Program-made: the position numbers and the translations under genes | The notes under the pieces: generated by a model | Database searches by the model: none | What the model saw: the letters and a program-made list of their open reading frames with translations, nothing else | What the model was told of the DNA's origin: nothing | Shown: one piece after another, positions 11,631 to 23,166 of the stretch | How positions within the stretch are numbered: the first letter of the stretch is position 1 | How the letters are laid out: every line of letters starts with the position of its first letter | NCBI GenBank assembly: GCA_022410635.1 | Contig: JAJVDF010000160.1 | Span: 327,535 to 391,534 of the forward strand | DNA length: 64,000 nt | Source: Tretioscincus oriximinensis | Lineage: Eukaryota > Chordata > Lepidosauria > Squamata > Gymnophthalmidae | Direction of reading: 5' to 3'

Positions 11631-12720
11631 ATTGCAGTTTCCTGATCTTTGTGCATTCATAAACAAAGGAAATCCAAGGAGAGCATCAAGATTTTTTCTA
11701 AATGTTCTACTGGAACGAATTAATGTCCCAACTAAATCAGTATCCTCATCAGCTATGGGTACTTCTGGAAGATCACAAAAATAGGAAAAAAATGTAAAAG
11801 CCATTCTGTCTGCTTCTGATGGTGAGCATTTAGGACTGTATTGCCAACAAAAATGGAAATCACTGCTAGCAGAAACATCGTGTCCTTCAGTTTGGAACCA
11901 AAATCAAAACCTCAACAATAATTTTGGAAGGCTTATTTCAAGTGTTAATTTCTCTGGATTCAATAAAATTTCATAAGGTATGCAGAAACTGTTTACAATA
12001 ATACACAAAACCTGTTCCAAAACATTCAATTTGCAATTTAGGTTTTGCTGGCATTCTGCAGAAAAATGCAATCCAATGTAGGTTAAGAAATGCTCCAAAC
12101 ACATCAACTCCCCTTCCACTGAGCTGTTATTTGCCTGAGAGATTAATTCCATTCCTCTTCCTCCTCCACTCCCTAGAAGAACTTTTCCCATAACCTATTT
12201 CCATTATCTGCAGTATTTTTCTCTCTCTAGTAAACATCCTGATGAGAGCAGCCAGATGTGAATTAATAAAGCCATTGAATACAGGCCAACGGGTCATGTC
12301 AAGGTTTTAAAAACATGGTACATCCACACTTTTATTCTTTTAATTCTATATTTACTGTAGAGCTTCTAGACCAACAATGGGTTTAAAATTCAAATACAAA
12401 AAAAGGGGGCGGAACAGTAATGAAAAGTAAAGGAACATCCAAATCTCCCCTTTCTGGATCTAAAGCAAGTTTAATTTGGATTCTGAAAGCTGTTGCCCAA
12501 ATCAGGTCATACACAAGAAATAAACAGTTTTTATTTGAATGTGGTCTAACTGCTTTATCCACCTGCTGCTTACATTCCGTGCATTCCCCAGAAAATGCTA
12601 CTTTGGTAGTGGACAAGTTACTGAAAGAAATGGGACAACAAACAGATTTTAACCCAAAACATGCTGTTCCATTACCAAAACAATTCCTACATTATCTAAG
12701 ATGAGAAAGCTGCAATTCAT
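11631..12720 (-). pseudogene. Unidentified degenerate coding-like block
   Basis: Read on the minus strand this block gives long protein-like stretches in changing frames. One (12616-12383) includes LIWATAFRIQIKLALDPERG. A second (about 12290-12200) includes MTRWPVFNGFINSHLAALI. A third runs about 186 codons from 12191 to 11632 with a single TGA. It includes NVLEQVLCIIVNSFCIPYEI, then past the stop ADRMAFTFFSYFCDLPEVP and NLDALLGFPLFMNAQRSG, and ends at a natural stop. Composition is hydrophobic and low in repeats, unlike chance AT-rich frames. There is no intron-like break, poly(A) or flanking duplication that I can see. It could be an old retrocopy, a remnant of a large transposon ORF, or a chance frame. 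I cannot name the family. Confidence 0.35.
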
Positions 12721-12903
12721 CATCAAAATTTCCATATTCCAAGTTCAATAACTGGAAATCTCTGCTCAACATGCATGCTTTACAAAACTGTTTGTAGAGA
12801 GGTATTTGGGGCACAAAGTTTTTAATAAATAACTTTTAGCAGGAAACAATCACATGCCCACATTTCCATGAAGGGGTTTGTAAAGTAACTTCACATAACC
12901 TAA
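12721..12903. other. Short unassigned spacer left of an L1 insertion
   Basis: Nothing recognised; ends at the left copy of the L1 target duplication. Confidence 0.4.
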
Positions 12904-14046
12904 CCTGTAGGTTTAGGCCTTTTTTTAATTGATTTTCAATGTTTTCACAAAAGCAACCAAAATAGAAAAAGAAATAAAGAGAAACATAACAATACTTACA
13001 TAAAACACAAAATGCATAATTACATTAAAAATAATGACAATAACAACAGATTAAAAAAATATATCAAGGAATACCCCCCTCCCCTTGTTCCGGAGAAAAA
13101 TCTATATATGGTTTACTTACAGTTATATCATTATCTAACACCTGTGATTAAAAATAAATAAATCACCATCTACTGCCTGCCCCACAATATAGTATTTACA
13201 GTTCTACTTATTTCACCATATAGTTTGACTTTCCACAGCATATTTAATGCAGGATCTCTTGATGCTAATTTCTGCCATCTTCATTCCATTTCCCTTATAT
13301 TTTGTAACCCTGACATAATATCCCTATATTGCTTTATTAAATCAATTATATAGTAGTGCCATTTTTAATTGTCAAATTGTGTTCTTTCCAGCCAAATGCC
13401 ATCACTGATTGTGCTATTAAAAACTGAATAATTAAATATTTATTATCCTCCTCTATATTTAAATGCCCAAAACCACATAACAAGCAGCTTTCTTTTGTCC
13501 AGTTTATTTGTACTCCTAATATTTTATTTGCTCTATAATCATATCCCAAAACTTCTTGCTTCCCGACCCTCCCATCAAAGATATATATATTCCTCTTTCA
13601 TTCTGGCAATGCCAACACATTGAACTTGTTCCCAGTATTATATGCACGAATTGTGCCGGGGTCCTATTCCACTGGTGTAGCAGTTTTATTCTCCTGTAGC
13701 AGTTTTTCACTTGTTACATGATTCTTTACATGTAAGTTGAATATTATACTCTAACACCTCCTGCCCTGTATTTAAATCAGTATTCCATACCGCACTAAGG
13801 CCCTTAGTTACATTTGATTCATGTCCTGCTATTGTTTTATATATTTCCCCTGCCACTCCTTTTTTTTCTTCTATCATTTTTTTTATTTTATTTGAAATCT
13901 GATTTGATGGTTCTTCAATCTTTTTTTTTTTGTTTTCTCTCAGCATCAAAAATGTCTAATACTATTACATTTAAACCATTTCCCTTGACCTAAAATTCTT
14001 CTTAGTTCTTCCACTTCCATTGGAACTTTCCTGTAGGTTTAAGCCT
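12904..14046 (-). mobile_element. 5'-truncated L1 with 17-bp target-site duplication
   Basis: The element body is about 12921-14029 on the minus strand. Flanking copies of CCTGTAGGTTTARGCCT sit at 12904-12920 and 14030-14046 with one mismatch. The 3' end abuts a T run, the complement of the poly(A) tail. The minus-strand product is the C-terminal part of an L1-type ORF2 in three frames. It includes KLLHQWNRTPAQFVHIILG, then a CWHCQNERGIYISLMGGSG stretch, then FWDMI. That is the usual L1 order of a W-Y-x-T-P segment, a CWxC zinc-finger-like motif and a K-FW segment. Frames are broken, so it is inactive. The duplication marks target-primed insertion of a truncated copy. Confidence 0.88.
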
Positions 14047-14890
14047 ATACTTTTTGTTTACCTACAGCTGAGTTTTTCACCCCTTTCTGTAGGAAGAATT
14101 CCCAGTAGCAATACAGACAGCAGAGAGAACAGGAGGAGAAACACCTATGGACCAGAGTATTTGAATAGGCTTGTCCCATTTCTGTAAATGTTGAAGCTGT
14201 ATTACAAAATTACCAATTCTAAAAATCCACTTAGGACCACACACCTAAACTTTAAAGCTATTAACCTAAAAATGTATAGATCAGGTTTCCCATAAAATGC
14301 ATCTAATATGATTCAGGATAAATCATAAAACAGAATCACCTGGAACATTTACTTTATCANTAAGTTCAGAAAACACATCTGCCCTGAAACTAGAGTGAGC
14401 CATTTCATTCACTGACAGATTACACATTCCAACTTTCATAATACACATGGGACAAAGTCTGCTTAGTAAGCTCTCAATTATAGCAGCATTTGGACAATTG
14501 TCCCCATAGGAAAATACACATAGTCATAACTGTTCACTAAACAAATTAACTAATATATATTTTCTTTTGTATTCCCAAATTATGCGCTAGCTCCAATTCT
14601 GTTGCTTTCCTAATATGCTGGATACTGGAAAAGCAACTCAGTTTGCTCTAAGCTCACATATATTCTAAGTAAACTTTGAAGATCATCCTTCCATACACTA
14701 AGGGTGACCCACAGCAAGTGTGGTGCCGCAGTGTCTAATCCATGCACACAACGAAGAGACATGATTATTACCGTTAGAACAAAATATTATCTCCTGACTA
14801 AACTGTCAGTTTTCAGACTTTAAAACAGCCATTCACTTTATTTGCACTTATAATGTAAGGAACTCAGAAACATTATTAGTTATATTTTGT
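14047..14890. other. Unassigned sequence
   Basis: A single N occurs at 14360. A plus-strand exon-like stretch after 'ctttctgtag' at 14094 was considered and not adopted. Confidence 0.4.
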
Positions 14891-15189
14891 CTGAAGAAGA
14901 AAAAAAGAAGGTTCTTATACCCCGCTTTTCTCACCTTTCAAAGGGACGCAAAGCGGCTTACAAAGGTATTTTTGCCCGAAGGCTCACATTCTATCTTCCC
15001 CACCAGGCTCTGGTGTATCTACATGTAGTCAGTTGCAATTTTTTGCAATTCTTGCTTTCGAATAGCTGGGTTGGCTAGAGCTACAGGCTAGTAGAAGGTG
15101 CTCACACTTCCCCACATCCGACACATGGCTTCGAAACCTGATCTCCCAGATGAGAGGCGGATTCCTTAGCGACTGAGCTATCCATGCCT
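14891..15189 (-). repeat. tRNA-derived SINE, second family
   Basis: On the minus strand the head 'tagctcagtcgctaagg' fits an A box, and 'ggtttcgaagcc' fits a B box about 30 bp on. The body has 'agctctagccaacccagct', 'attcgaaagcaagaatt' and 'ctggtggggaagatagaatg'. The end reads 'aaagcggggtataagaac' with a TTCTTC-rich tail. The head differs clearly from the Sauria SINEs, although the last 40 bp are related. Similar copies lie at 21.7, 48.9 and 53.3 kb. Confidence 0.8.
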
Positions 15190-15403
15190 TTACACCCAGA
15201 GGATTTTATGTGTGTCTCCTAAAATTATGAGCACTGATAAAAATTGAGAATCGGGATGAGTGAAAGAATAGGTTAAGAAATGGTCTTGCATAACAGATCT
15301 TTGGTGTAGGAGTCTCAGTGGGTACTTATATCTGATTGCACCAACTTAAACCTCACACACAATTGTTTCCCAATTCTTCAGCTGTATAAAAGTGATTTGG
15401 CAA
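15190..15403. other. Unassigned sequence
   Basis: Nothing recognised. Confidence 0.35.
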
Positions 15404-15515
15404 ATACTTCTGTATGTAAGTTTTAATCATTCATGTTTATTTTTACTTGACGTTATACATACTTCTGTATGTAAGTTTTAATCATTAATGTTTAGTTTTA
15501 CTTGACGTTATACAT
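15404..15515. repeat. 55-bp tandem duplication
   Basis: Two adjacent units start with 'tacttctgtatgtaag' at 15405 and 15460 and end in 'cttgacgttatacat', with a few substitutions. It is a simple local duplication. Confidence 0.85.
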
Positions 15516-16827
15516 ATTGACTGGCAGTGATCTGCTCTAAGTCCACTGGCACAATTGGGTACAAGTACACATCTTGGGATCACAGCCTCTACTCACACAT
15601 ATATATGCACACACTGATACGAACAAACATGCATACTTGATGTCAACCAAAATGTTAATATAGATTTTCTAAATGGAAAATTTTGTTTTTATTGCCGATT
15701 ATGTTTTTTAAACCATATTATTGGAAACCACTCTATGGCCATTTCTGGCATAATTACAGAATCAAACAAGAAGCCACCTATTCTATAGTCCAGCTATTAA
15801 AAGTGAACCTAGAGTAACTGATCTGAAATTACACACCATTTTCAGACTTCCTTTTTTCCAAAACAAGATTATTGTAAAAAATGATGAGACTAGAAAAGCC
15901 ACAGAGATCAGACTGACTCCAAAGTCTAAAATAAGCACTCCAGTTCAAACTGTTTGTTAGCGACAGTAAAAATTGTTTCAGTTTTCCCCTAACTTTACAA
16001 TGAGCAGCCACGTATAACACATATAAAAGCTGTTCCAAAAAGGTGAAGTTTTAAAATATTTATTTAGAAATTTAGCTGATCAAAGACCAGAAAGTCAGAC
16101 CTGGCTATGTTCCAATCAGTATTAGTTGCTCTGCCAGTTTAACGGATTATATTCTTATTTTAGACAGCTAAGCATCCAGTGAGCTTCTCCCTCTACCCCG
16201 TGAATTACTCACTTTTACAGGCACAAAGGACAAAAAACAAACCAATTAATTGCAGCACAGAAAGTTCTCATGCACTAAAGAAGCTAAAGAAACAATACTG
16301 CTCAGCTCACTGATGTCAACAGGTCAAAACTAACTCCCCCATTAAAAATTACCAAATGATCTATGTTGCTAAAGGTATTTCTAAACTAGTAAATTAACAT
16401 ATACAACTGTGTGGTTGATTACCATGTCATTTAACCCCCACAACTATGCTTGAAAAAATTCAGACTTCTAGACTTCAACCATGGTTGCACTTTCTCACTA
16501 ACAGGACCAGTTTCACATGGTAGTACCATAAGCACTTTGTTTAATATGCCTTGCCACAAAGACCAACTTGCTGGGTTCCAAAATTCCTAACATTCCTATA
16601 CTGAAGACACACACTGAAGAAACACCAATTTAACCAATAACAAAAAACACTTGCTGCATTTGCTTTTCCTGGCAACTGAATCTTCCAGATATTTTTATTA
16701 ATTAATTTGAATTATACTGTACCCTGCTGGATAAATGATAGTTGGTACCACAAGAGCAAACTTTCCTCACATTATGACCCTGAGTCCCTTTTGCAATAGA
16801 TGAATTCATATTAGAAACAACAAACTT
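15516..16827. other. Unassigned sequence
   Basis: No convincing exon on either strand and no repeat family recognised. Confidence 0.4.
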
Positions 16828-17053
16828 GAGAGCCAGTATGGTCTTGTGGACAGAGTATAGGCATCTTCTCTGGTAGGCTTTCAGTTTAATTTTTTACTCC
16901 TCCGTGGAGCCAGATAGGTTATCTTGGGGTAGTTCGAATTCTTTAAAGCTCTCTCAGCCCTACCTACAGAAAAGAACAGTATATTATGTAAGTTGCTTTG
17001 TGTCCCTTCAGATTGAAAAAAGTGCGGTATAAAAACCAACTCTTCTTCTTTTC
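16828..17053 (+). repeat. Sauria-type tRNA SINE, diverged
   Basis: Head 'gagagccagtatggtcttg', a weak B-box region, 'ctctcagccctacctac' in the body, and the diagnostic end 'agtgcggtataaaaaccaac' with a TCTTCTTCTT tail. Confidence 0.82.
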
Positions 17054-18516
17054 AAACTTGTAGTCCCTTCACATATTACTGGATTATTGGTTCTACTCTG
17101 AGTTGAATTGTACATATAATCCCAGATATTGACTCTAAGTCTCAAACTAACATTTATGATCAAAAGCTCTCACCACACTGAAAGTCACCGCTAGCAATTA
17201 AAACACCTCTTCTTTAGGAGCTTCTTTTCTTGACATGTCTATGTTCAGTGATGCCCCAGTAGTGGTAGAGGGCTTACAAGAAATCCTACTGCTGCATATT
17301 TTCTAACAAAATAGTTCCTACACAGTAAACAAAGGTAACTCTTCTCTTTGGAAATAACCAACAAAAAATCGGAACACTAAAAATCTAACCCACCAATGAA
17401 TAAAAATAAATGACTATACCAATTAATAAAAATTAAAAAACCTGCTCATGGAACTTTTATTGCTCATGTAAGATGAAATACAACTAAATCGTTTAAGTAG
17501 TTTCTCATTAAGAATTATAATGAAACTTTTAAAAGCATTGTAATATATTCAAATATTGTTCTACATTAATTCTAAAGAAAGTGCAATAAATTTTCTATTA
17601 CTTGAAAGGTCAAAAATGAAGCATCAAATATTACAGAACTGTTCAAGTATTTTATCTACTAGGATATAAGCCAAGCATACTGTCTATGCAATATGGAAAG
17701 TGTTGAACTAACAGTGTCTATGAATCATTCTGTTTTGTCTCAAGTTCTTTCACATCAAAATGTCTGAATACATAACAATGCTAAAAAAAAAACGGGTGTG
17801 TGTGTGTGCACAGCCTAATGATTTTCTGACAAACCAAAGTTTAAACCAATCCAAGAATTAAATGTTGCATAATCAGTGATGACTGTCAGTTTGAACATAA
17901 TCTGAAATTACACTTTAAATGACATTGAAGATATTGATTTAAAATATTTTAAGAACATTTGGGCTGTAGGCTCATACTCAACCTAGTAGTTTCAAAAATG
18001 TCTTATCTGGGCAACTGCTAAAATGAATCAACTAAGTATACTAGTGTTTCATGAACATCTTGCATTCTCTAACAATGGACAGAAGCAGGCATGGACTAGA
18101 ATGTTTTAAAATAACTTGCATTTACATTCCTTTATCACATTTATATGTAATCTTTCCTCCAAAAAGCCAAAGGCCAAATAAGCATTCCTCTCCATCTTAT
18201 CTTCCACAAAGGAAGTTAAATTGAGAAAGAAGCAACCTAACATCATCCAATTAGTTTCCACAGACAGAGTGGGAATTCAAAATCAGGGTCTTCTAGGTTC
18301 TACCTCATCTACTAGCTAAGATCAATAGGACCCATTACAAGGTAGAAAAAAGTGCAGGATTGAATCCTTAACAAAATCAATATATAGTATTATCAAATAC
18401 TTCAGCAATGTTAAACCTTGTAGATGTGACCAAGAGGACAAGGCAACATTTCCAGACTGCAATTCTCTGCAAACCCACATGAAAATGAACCCCATGCAAA
18501 ATAACACATTAGGCAC
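17054..18516. other. Unassigned sequence
   Basis: A short GT run lies at 17797-17809. No supported gene; probably intron under the gene model. Confidence 0.4.
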
Positions 18517-18666
18517 ATAATAGCCAGGGCTTTTTTTGTGCCGGAACGTACCGGCACCTTTTATTTAGGGGGGGGGCGCCGTCGCTAACACCGCCCCCCT
18601 GCTCCCCCGCCACCGCCGCGTTAGTACCGTCACCTTTTTTTTTAGAAAAAAAGCACTGATAATAGC
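18517..18666. mobile_element. hAT-type MITE with perfect 8-bp duplication
   Basis: The 134-bp element (18525-18658) starts CAGGGCTTTTTTTGTGC and ends in the complement of CAGTGCTTTTTTTCT. The terminal repeats are thus of the CAGNGC type used by hAT elements. It is flanked on both sides by ATAATAGC (18517-18524 and 18659-18666), an exact 8-bp target duplication, which is the hAT hallmark. The interior is very G/C-rich and contrasts with the AT-rich surroundings. No coding capacity. Confidence 0.9.
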
Positions 18667-18925
18667 CAACCTTGGACATGAAGGTAAAAGGAAAGTAGAT
18701 TCTGAATTAGTGGGTGTGACAGGCATTGCCTACATTAGCATTTTGATTCCAATATTAAACTTTCCAAATACAGTACTCCTTAATATCAGAGTTTTTTAAA
18801 AAACTGTAAATTTCTTTTGATGTCACATGAAAATTCTGTACAAGTAAGGATTAAAAGAGCTAATTCAAAGAGAAACAAAAGCTTGCTTTTAGCCAGAATT
18901 TTTTTTTCTCATTTTTCCATCAAAC
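18667..18925. other. Unassigned spacer
   Basis: Short AT-rich sequence between two insertions. Confidence 0.4.
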
Positions 18926-19432
18926 GAAATATTGTTTGAGCGGGATAAGGTATATATACTTAAGCAAGGGATAAGGGCAGCTCATATTCAGATTGCAAGG
19001 GGATGGAAAGATAAAGAAAAATGGACCATGGAAGCCTGGTATGATTATATGGCAGAAATTGTACTCTTTGACTTTTTAAGGGAAAGAAGGCTAAGAAGAT
19101 TGGGAATTACACTTCATCTAATATGGGAGAAAAAATGGAGGGCCTTCATTTCCTATGTGATATTTCATAAGATGTATTCACCCACGGCATTTACAATATA
19201 CTGGATTTTGGATTTGAAAAGTTTTACGTAAGATTGTGCTGGATATCCTCAAGTAGGGGGGGGAGGGGGGGAGCACTTTTTGGTGAGGTGGAGGGGACTT
19301 TTTATTGTATGGCATGTATAGAGAAATGGATGATTTCAATGTGTATTTTACATATGTGTATTTTACAATGTCATACTTTATAAATATCAATAAAAATATA
19401 CTTTCAAAAAAAAAAAAAAGAAATATTGTTTG
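18926..19432 (+). mobile_element. 5'-truncated L1 with 13-bp target-site duplication
   Basis: GAAATATTGTTTG occurs at 18926-18938 and 19420-19432. The body (18939-19419) encodes, in one open frame to 19231, the C-terminal end of an L1-type ORF2. It has IARGWKDKEKWTMEAWYDYM, EIVLFDFLRERRLRRLG and then WEKKWRAFISYV. After the stop come a G-rich 3' untranslated segment, an 'aataaaa' signal and a poly(A) run at 19406-19419. Intact frame, tail and exact duplication suggest a recent insertion compared with most repeats here. Confidence 0.92.
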
Positions 19433-20338
19433 TTTTTCCCAACTACGGGTATATCACTATCATTTTAAAAATCCCCCCTCAGAAGGTGAAATCCATTGAT
19501 GCATTTTCCATGAAGGAAGAAAACAAGCTAATAAGATTAATACCTTTTGGGATTATCTTCCATGATATTGAATTTACCCCTTTATTTTCCGAATCCAAAT
19601 AGAACCTTCCACTTCCATATATTTTTAAAAATTACTGAATAAAACAAGTATCAAATATAAGTACCTCCTAATACTACTTAAATTAGCTGAGTACGACAAG
19701 TATATAATACATTGTATTTCAGTATTTCATATTTTTAGTTTAGGAATAATAAACACATTTAGAAAACTTAAATATATTCTAACAATGCCTTTTTGCCATG
19801 GTTGTGCTGATTAAGGAGGGGGGGAAACATCTTAATTGTAATCTTGGGTTTCCTGTTGGCTAACAATATCTCACATTTTGCAATGCATTGTATGTAACTG
19901 TATATAATTACAGTGGATGAGTGCTTCTTTGTTAGCTGCTCTAGACTCCACCTGCCCTAACAATTTCAAAGGCCACAGGACAGATGTTTCTGACTTCAGT
20001 TTCTGGAAGCCCTGCTGTAAGAGGAAGAAAACAGTGCCACTGCTCCTGGGGTAGTTTAGTGCTGGCAGCTTAGACAACCCTGTCCTTTGGCTGCCTCTCC
20101 TGCCTGGCTGGGAATTGTTACCCTTGGGGAGATACAGGCTTTAACGTGAAAGAACTGTCATGGTCAAAGGATAGGACCTGTTCAATGGATCCAGCTGGGA
20201 CTTTTGTTGGTCCTGTCTGAGCTTCTTGTTTGGCTTCTGTCTCTATCTTCCTGCAGGCACAGGATTCTGCATAAAAGTACTGTTAAAGCAGCTGACCTGA
20301 TGTTCTTTAGATATGAACAATATGGTTAGTGCATGACT
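19433..20338. other. Unassigned sequence
   Basis: No supported gene. An antisense 68-codon frame near 20 kb shows no domain. Confidence 0.4.
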
Positions 20339-20388
20339 CTCTCTCTCTGTGTGTGTGTGTGTGTGCGTGCGTGCGTGGGTGCGTGTGA
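20339..20388 (+). repeat. CT/GT dinucleotide microsatellite
   Basis: CTCTCTCT followed by a GT/GTGC run of about 35 bp. Confidence 0.9.
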
Positions 20389-21639
20389 AAAACAAACAAG
20401 CAAGCTTTTGTTTCACTTTGTGGAACTGAAATTGAGTTATGATAAAGTCAGAAATCAAATGCATTTAATTCTAAGTACTATTGAAATAATGTTTTGATTT
20501 TTCTTCTTCTTCACATTCAACTTGGGGCCACAATCATGAAGGTTTTAAGTCCTTTTTTAAGCACATTTTATTAAGTTTTTAAAATACGACGTCCAAAATA
20601 AAAATGGTCTCCAGTTATTACACACTACACCAAAAAAAATCTATTTTGCAGTTTTACAATTCCCATGCATAATTCTGTGAGTTTGAAATAAGTATTAAAA
20701 CAATGCAGGAATAAAAATCAATTTATGGTAAGTTGTCTAATATTATATCGATACATGCAATATCAGCCCAATATTGGAAGCTCCTATAACGCACTCCCTG
20801 AAAGTCAATTTCAGAGAATTAGCCCTGTTAAGTCTTAGTTGAAGCTTGTAGCACTTGGAGACTGACAGGAAGAAGGTAGGTGGCATGAGCTTTCATAGAT
20901 ATGTCCACTCCCTGATGGTTTCCACAAGCCTACTTCTTAAGGGACTAAATAGCCCCCCACTAAGCTAATTTCTTCTTTTCATATTGATCAGGTTTCAGCT
21001 TCTGGTAGCATTTATAAGTTATATCTCAGATGTAATAAATCATGCAGATACCATTTTGTATGCCTTGTGTTAATCTGAAACAAACCATCAGTATTCTACA
21101 TTTTGTCCTGTCCACCCCAAAGTTCACAAAATACATTTTAACTTAAATTGCTATTTCAATGCAGATTGGTGTATTTTATTGAATTCTGAAGCCTAACAAC
21201 ATTTGAAATAAATACATTAAGAAGGATCACATTCTCCTTGCCTTTCTCGCAATAGAGCTCATCAACCAAGGAGTCCAAGACAGTTCCATTACCAACAGTT
21301 CCATTACCATAACAAAGCCTAAAGGCAGTCTTGGGCAGGCAGATAACATACTTTCTTTAGAACTCATTGCAATCTAGTTTCAGCTCTTGTAGCAATTTAA
21401 CTGCCTTAGTCATTCTGGGGGGTTTTTTGAGACAGGGAAGGTGTAATGCGATCTTATGACTCAAGTCTCTTGACAGGCGCTATTATAGCTGGATGTATAG
21501 CTGGCAACTAATTTGCTAACAAGACCAATTCAAGGTAATACAGATTTATAAAGCACTAAATGCCTTAAGCTCCAGGTATCTAATGGGCCCTCTGCCCACA
21601 CACTCTTTACACAATGATACAAGAGGTTAAGAACTTGGT
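20389..21639. other. Unassigned sequence
   Basis: AT-rich; includes 'attaccaacagttccattacc' repeated in tandem at 21281-21315. No gene seen. Confidence 0.4.
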
Positions 21640-21826
21640 GTTTCAGCAGAGATATCGAGTCCGAGGCCTATGCGCCGCCTGTTGAGAAGGGCGAGTGCCT
21701 TGTACTGGCCTCAGCTTCAGCCAACCTACCAGTTCGAAAGCGAAGACTTTTTCAAGATTAAAATAACCTGAGTCCTTTCGGGTGAGAAGGGTGGGGTATA
21801 AAAACAGATTCTTATTCTTCTCCAAA
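21640..21826 (+). repeat. tRNA-derived SINE, second family, partial
   Basis: Shares 'gcttcagccaacctaccag', 'ttcgaaagcgaag' and the end 'ggtgagaagggtggggtata' with the copies at 14.9 and 48.9 kb. The middle is shortened and the head is diverged. Confidence 0.65.
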
Positions 21827-22090
21827 AGTGAGGAATTATGAGGCCTGTCATACTCTACCTATTCCGAGACACATCTCAAAATAAAGCTTTCTGCAGAAAG
21901 CACCACTGTTAGACAGCTAGTGAAAGAGTGAAAATCTTTCTTCCCTCCAGGTCTTTAGTGAGAGTAATAATTTATCTTCCCTTCAGGAATACTGTAATTT
22001 CATTGTGTATGGGATTTGTTCAATCAGTTTTACTGAAATTATATTTCCATATAACTAGAAATAAATGAACAAATAAACCATTACAAACAA
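21827..22090. other. Unassigned sequence
   Basis: Nothing recognised. Confidence 0.35.
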
Positions 22091-22329
22091 GACCAGAAAT
22101 GCAGAAAGATTTTAACTAAAAAACGGACAGTGATGAATAACAGCATTTCTTCGTTCATTTGCTGTGTGATTGCAACCACATTTCTAGAAACATCGTATTT
22201 AGTGTGAGGAGTGCCAAATATACCATAAAAAACAAAGGATCTCATCATCTGCACAGGGTCTGACAGTTGTGGCAGCTGCTGCTCAGCTACCTCAAAAACA
22301 ACAGTAAAGTAGATGACAAGTTGACAGGT
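22091..22329 (-). CDS. Candidate terminal exon or exon-like open stretch
   Basis: On the minus strand a very strong acceptor, 'gttttttgtttcttcttacag', precedes 22329. The frame starting with the first exon base is open for more than 80 codons. It includes VAEQQLPQLSDPVQMMRSF, then TPHTKYDVSRNVVAITQQMN, and closes with a TAA. The other two frames close quickly. No good donor follows, so it would be a terminal or alternative exon. The protein is not recognised, and the segment could be a transposon relic with a chance acceptor. Confidence 0.25.
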
Positions 22330-23166
22330 CTGTAAGAAGAAACAAAAAACAAGTTTATTGCATCCTGGAAAACTAATATGACTTTTGGCAGTAAAGAGTT
22401 CAGTGGGGAAAACAAAGTGATTGCTCTGTATAAAAGAAAATGACTTCTCTCTTCATGTGGTCCTCAGGACTTGCTTTGGCATTAGTCAGTTCAAAATATC
22501 ACCACAGTTAATGGCATATCTACACTATAGCTGCTGAAGTTTGTTCTTGGAAGAAATACGCATATTTCTCTCCCATACCATAATCAAAACCAGCCTGCCA
22601 TGCAAAATATCCTGATCCCTAAAAACAAGGGGGAAGAAAACTAAAGATGAATTTGCACTGCACCTTATTCCGGGTTGAATCTTGGAATAGGGACCTGGCA
22701 TCCACATACTAATGTAACTATTACCAAAGCCTACTCCAAGGTACAGACCAAAATAAAGTTCAGTGTAAAATGACTCCAAGTGAATTTGAACACCACACAA
22801 AAGTATTCAATTTCAAATACAATGGGTTAATGTAATGTAGCATATTATCATATAGCAACAATGTTCTACAAGATCAGGGTTCAAATCCTTGTTTAGCCAT
22901 GAAACTTACTAGATTATGACTGATTAATATTCCATTTACAAGGGCAAAACACATGGAGGATATGTCATGAAATCCTTGGAGAGAGAGAAAATACGTATCT
23001 AAAAATGCCACTCTGATCTTAACATATTTTTAACTAAATGCGACTGTGAGTCTAAAACAGAATGTTCACAGTTGCAAAGAACATATTGAAACTATATATA
23101 TATAAATCCCTGAATGTTTTTAAGCATTCTGCAATTCAGCCATGCACATTTTCATACTTGGTTTAC
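22330..23166. other. Unassigned sequence
   Basis: Contains a half copy of the palindromic MITE core ('ggacctggcatccacatac', near 22691). No gene seen. Confidence 0.4.

Noticed and set aside
12420..12704. 94-codon plus-strand frame
   Set aside because: It overlaps the minus-strand coding-like block, which has the longer consistent reading; no domain on the plus strand.
14094..14162. Plus-strand exon-like stretch after 'ctttctgtag' (EEFPVAIQTAERTGG)
   Set aside because: No good donor follows, a stop comes shortly after, and no other plus-strand exon is nearby.
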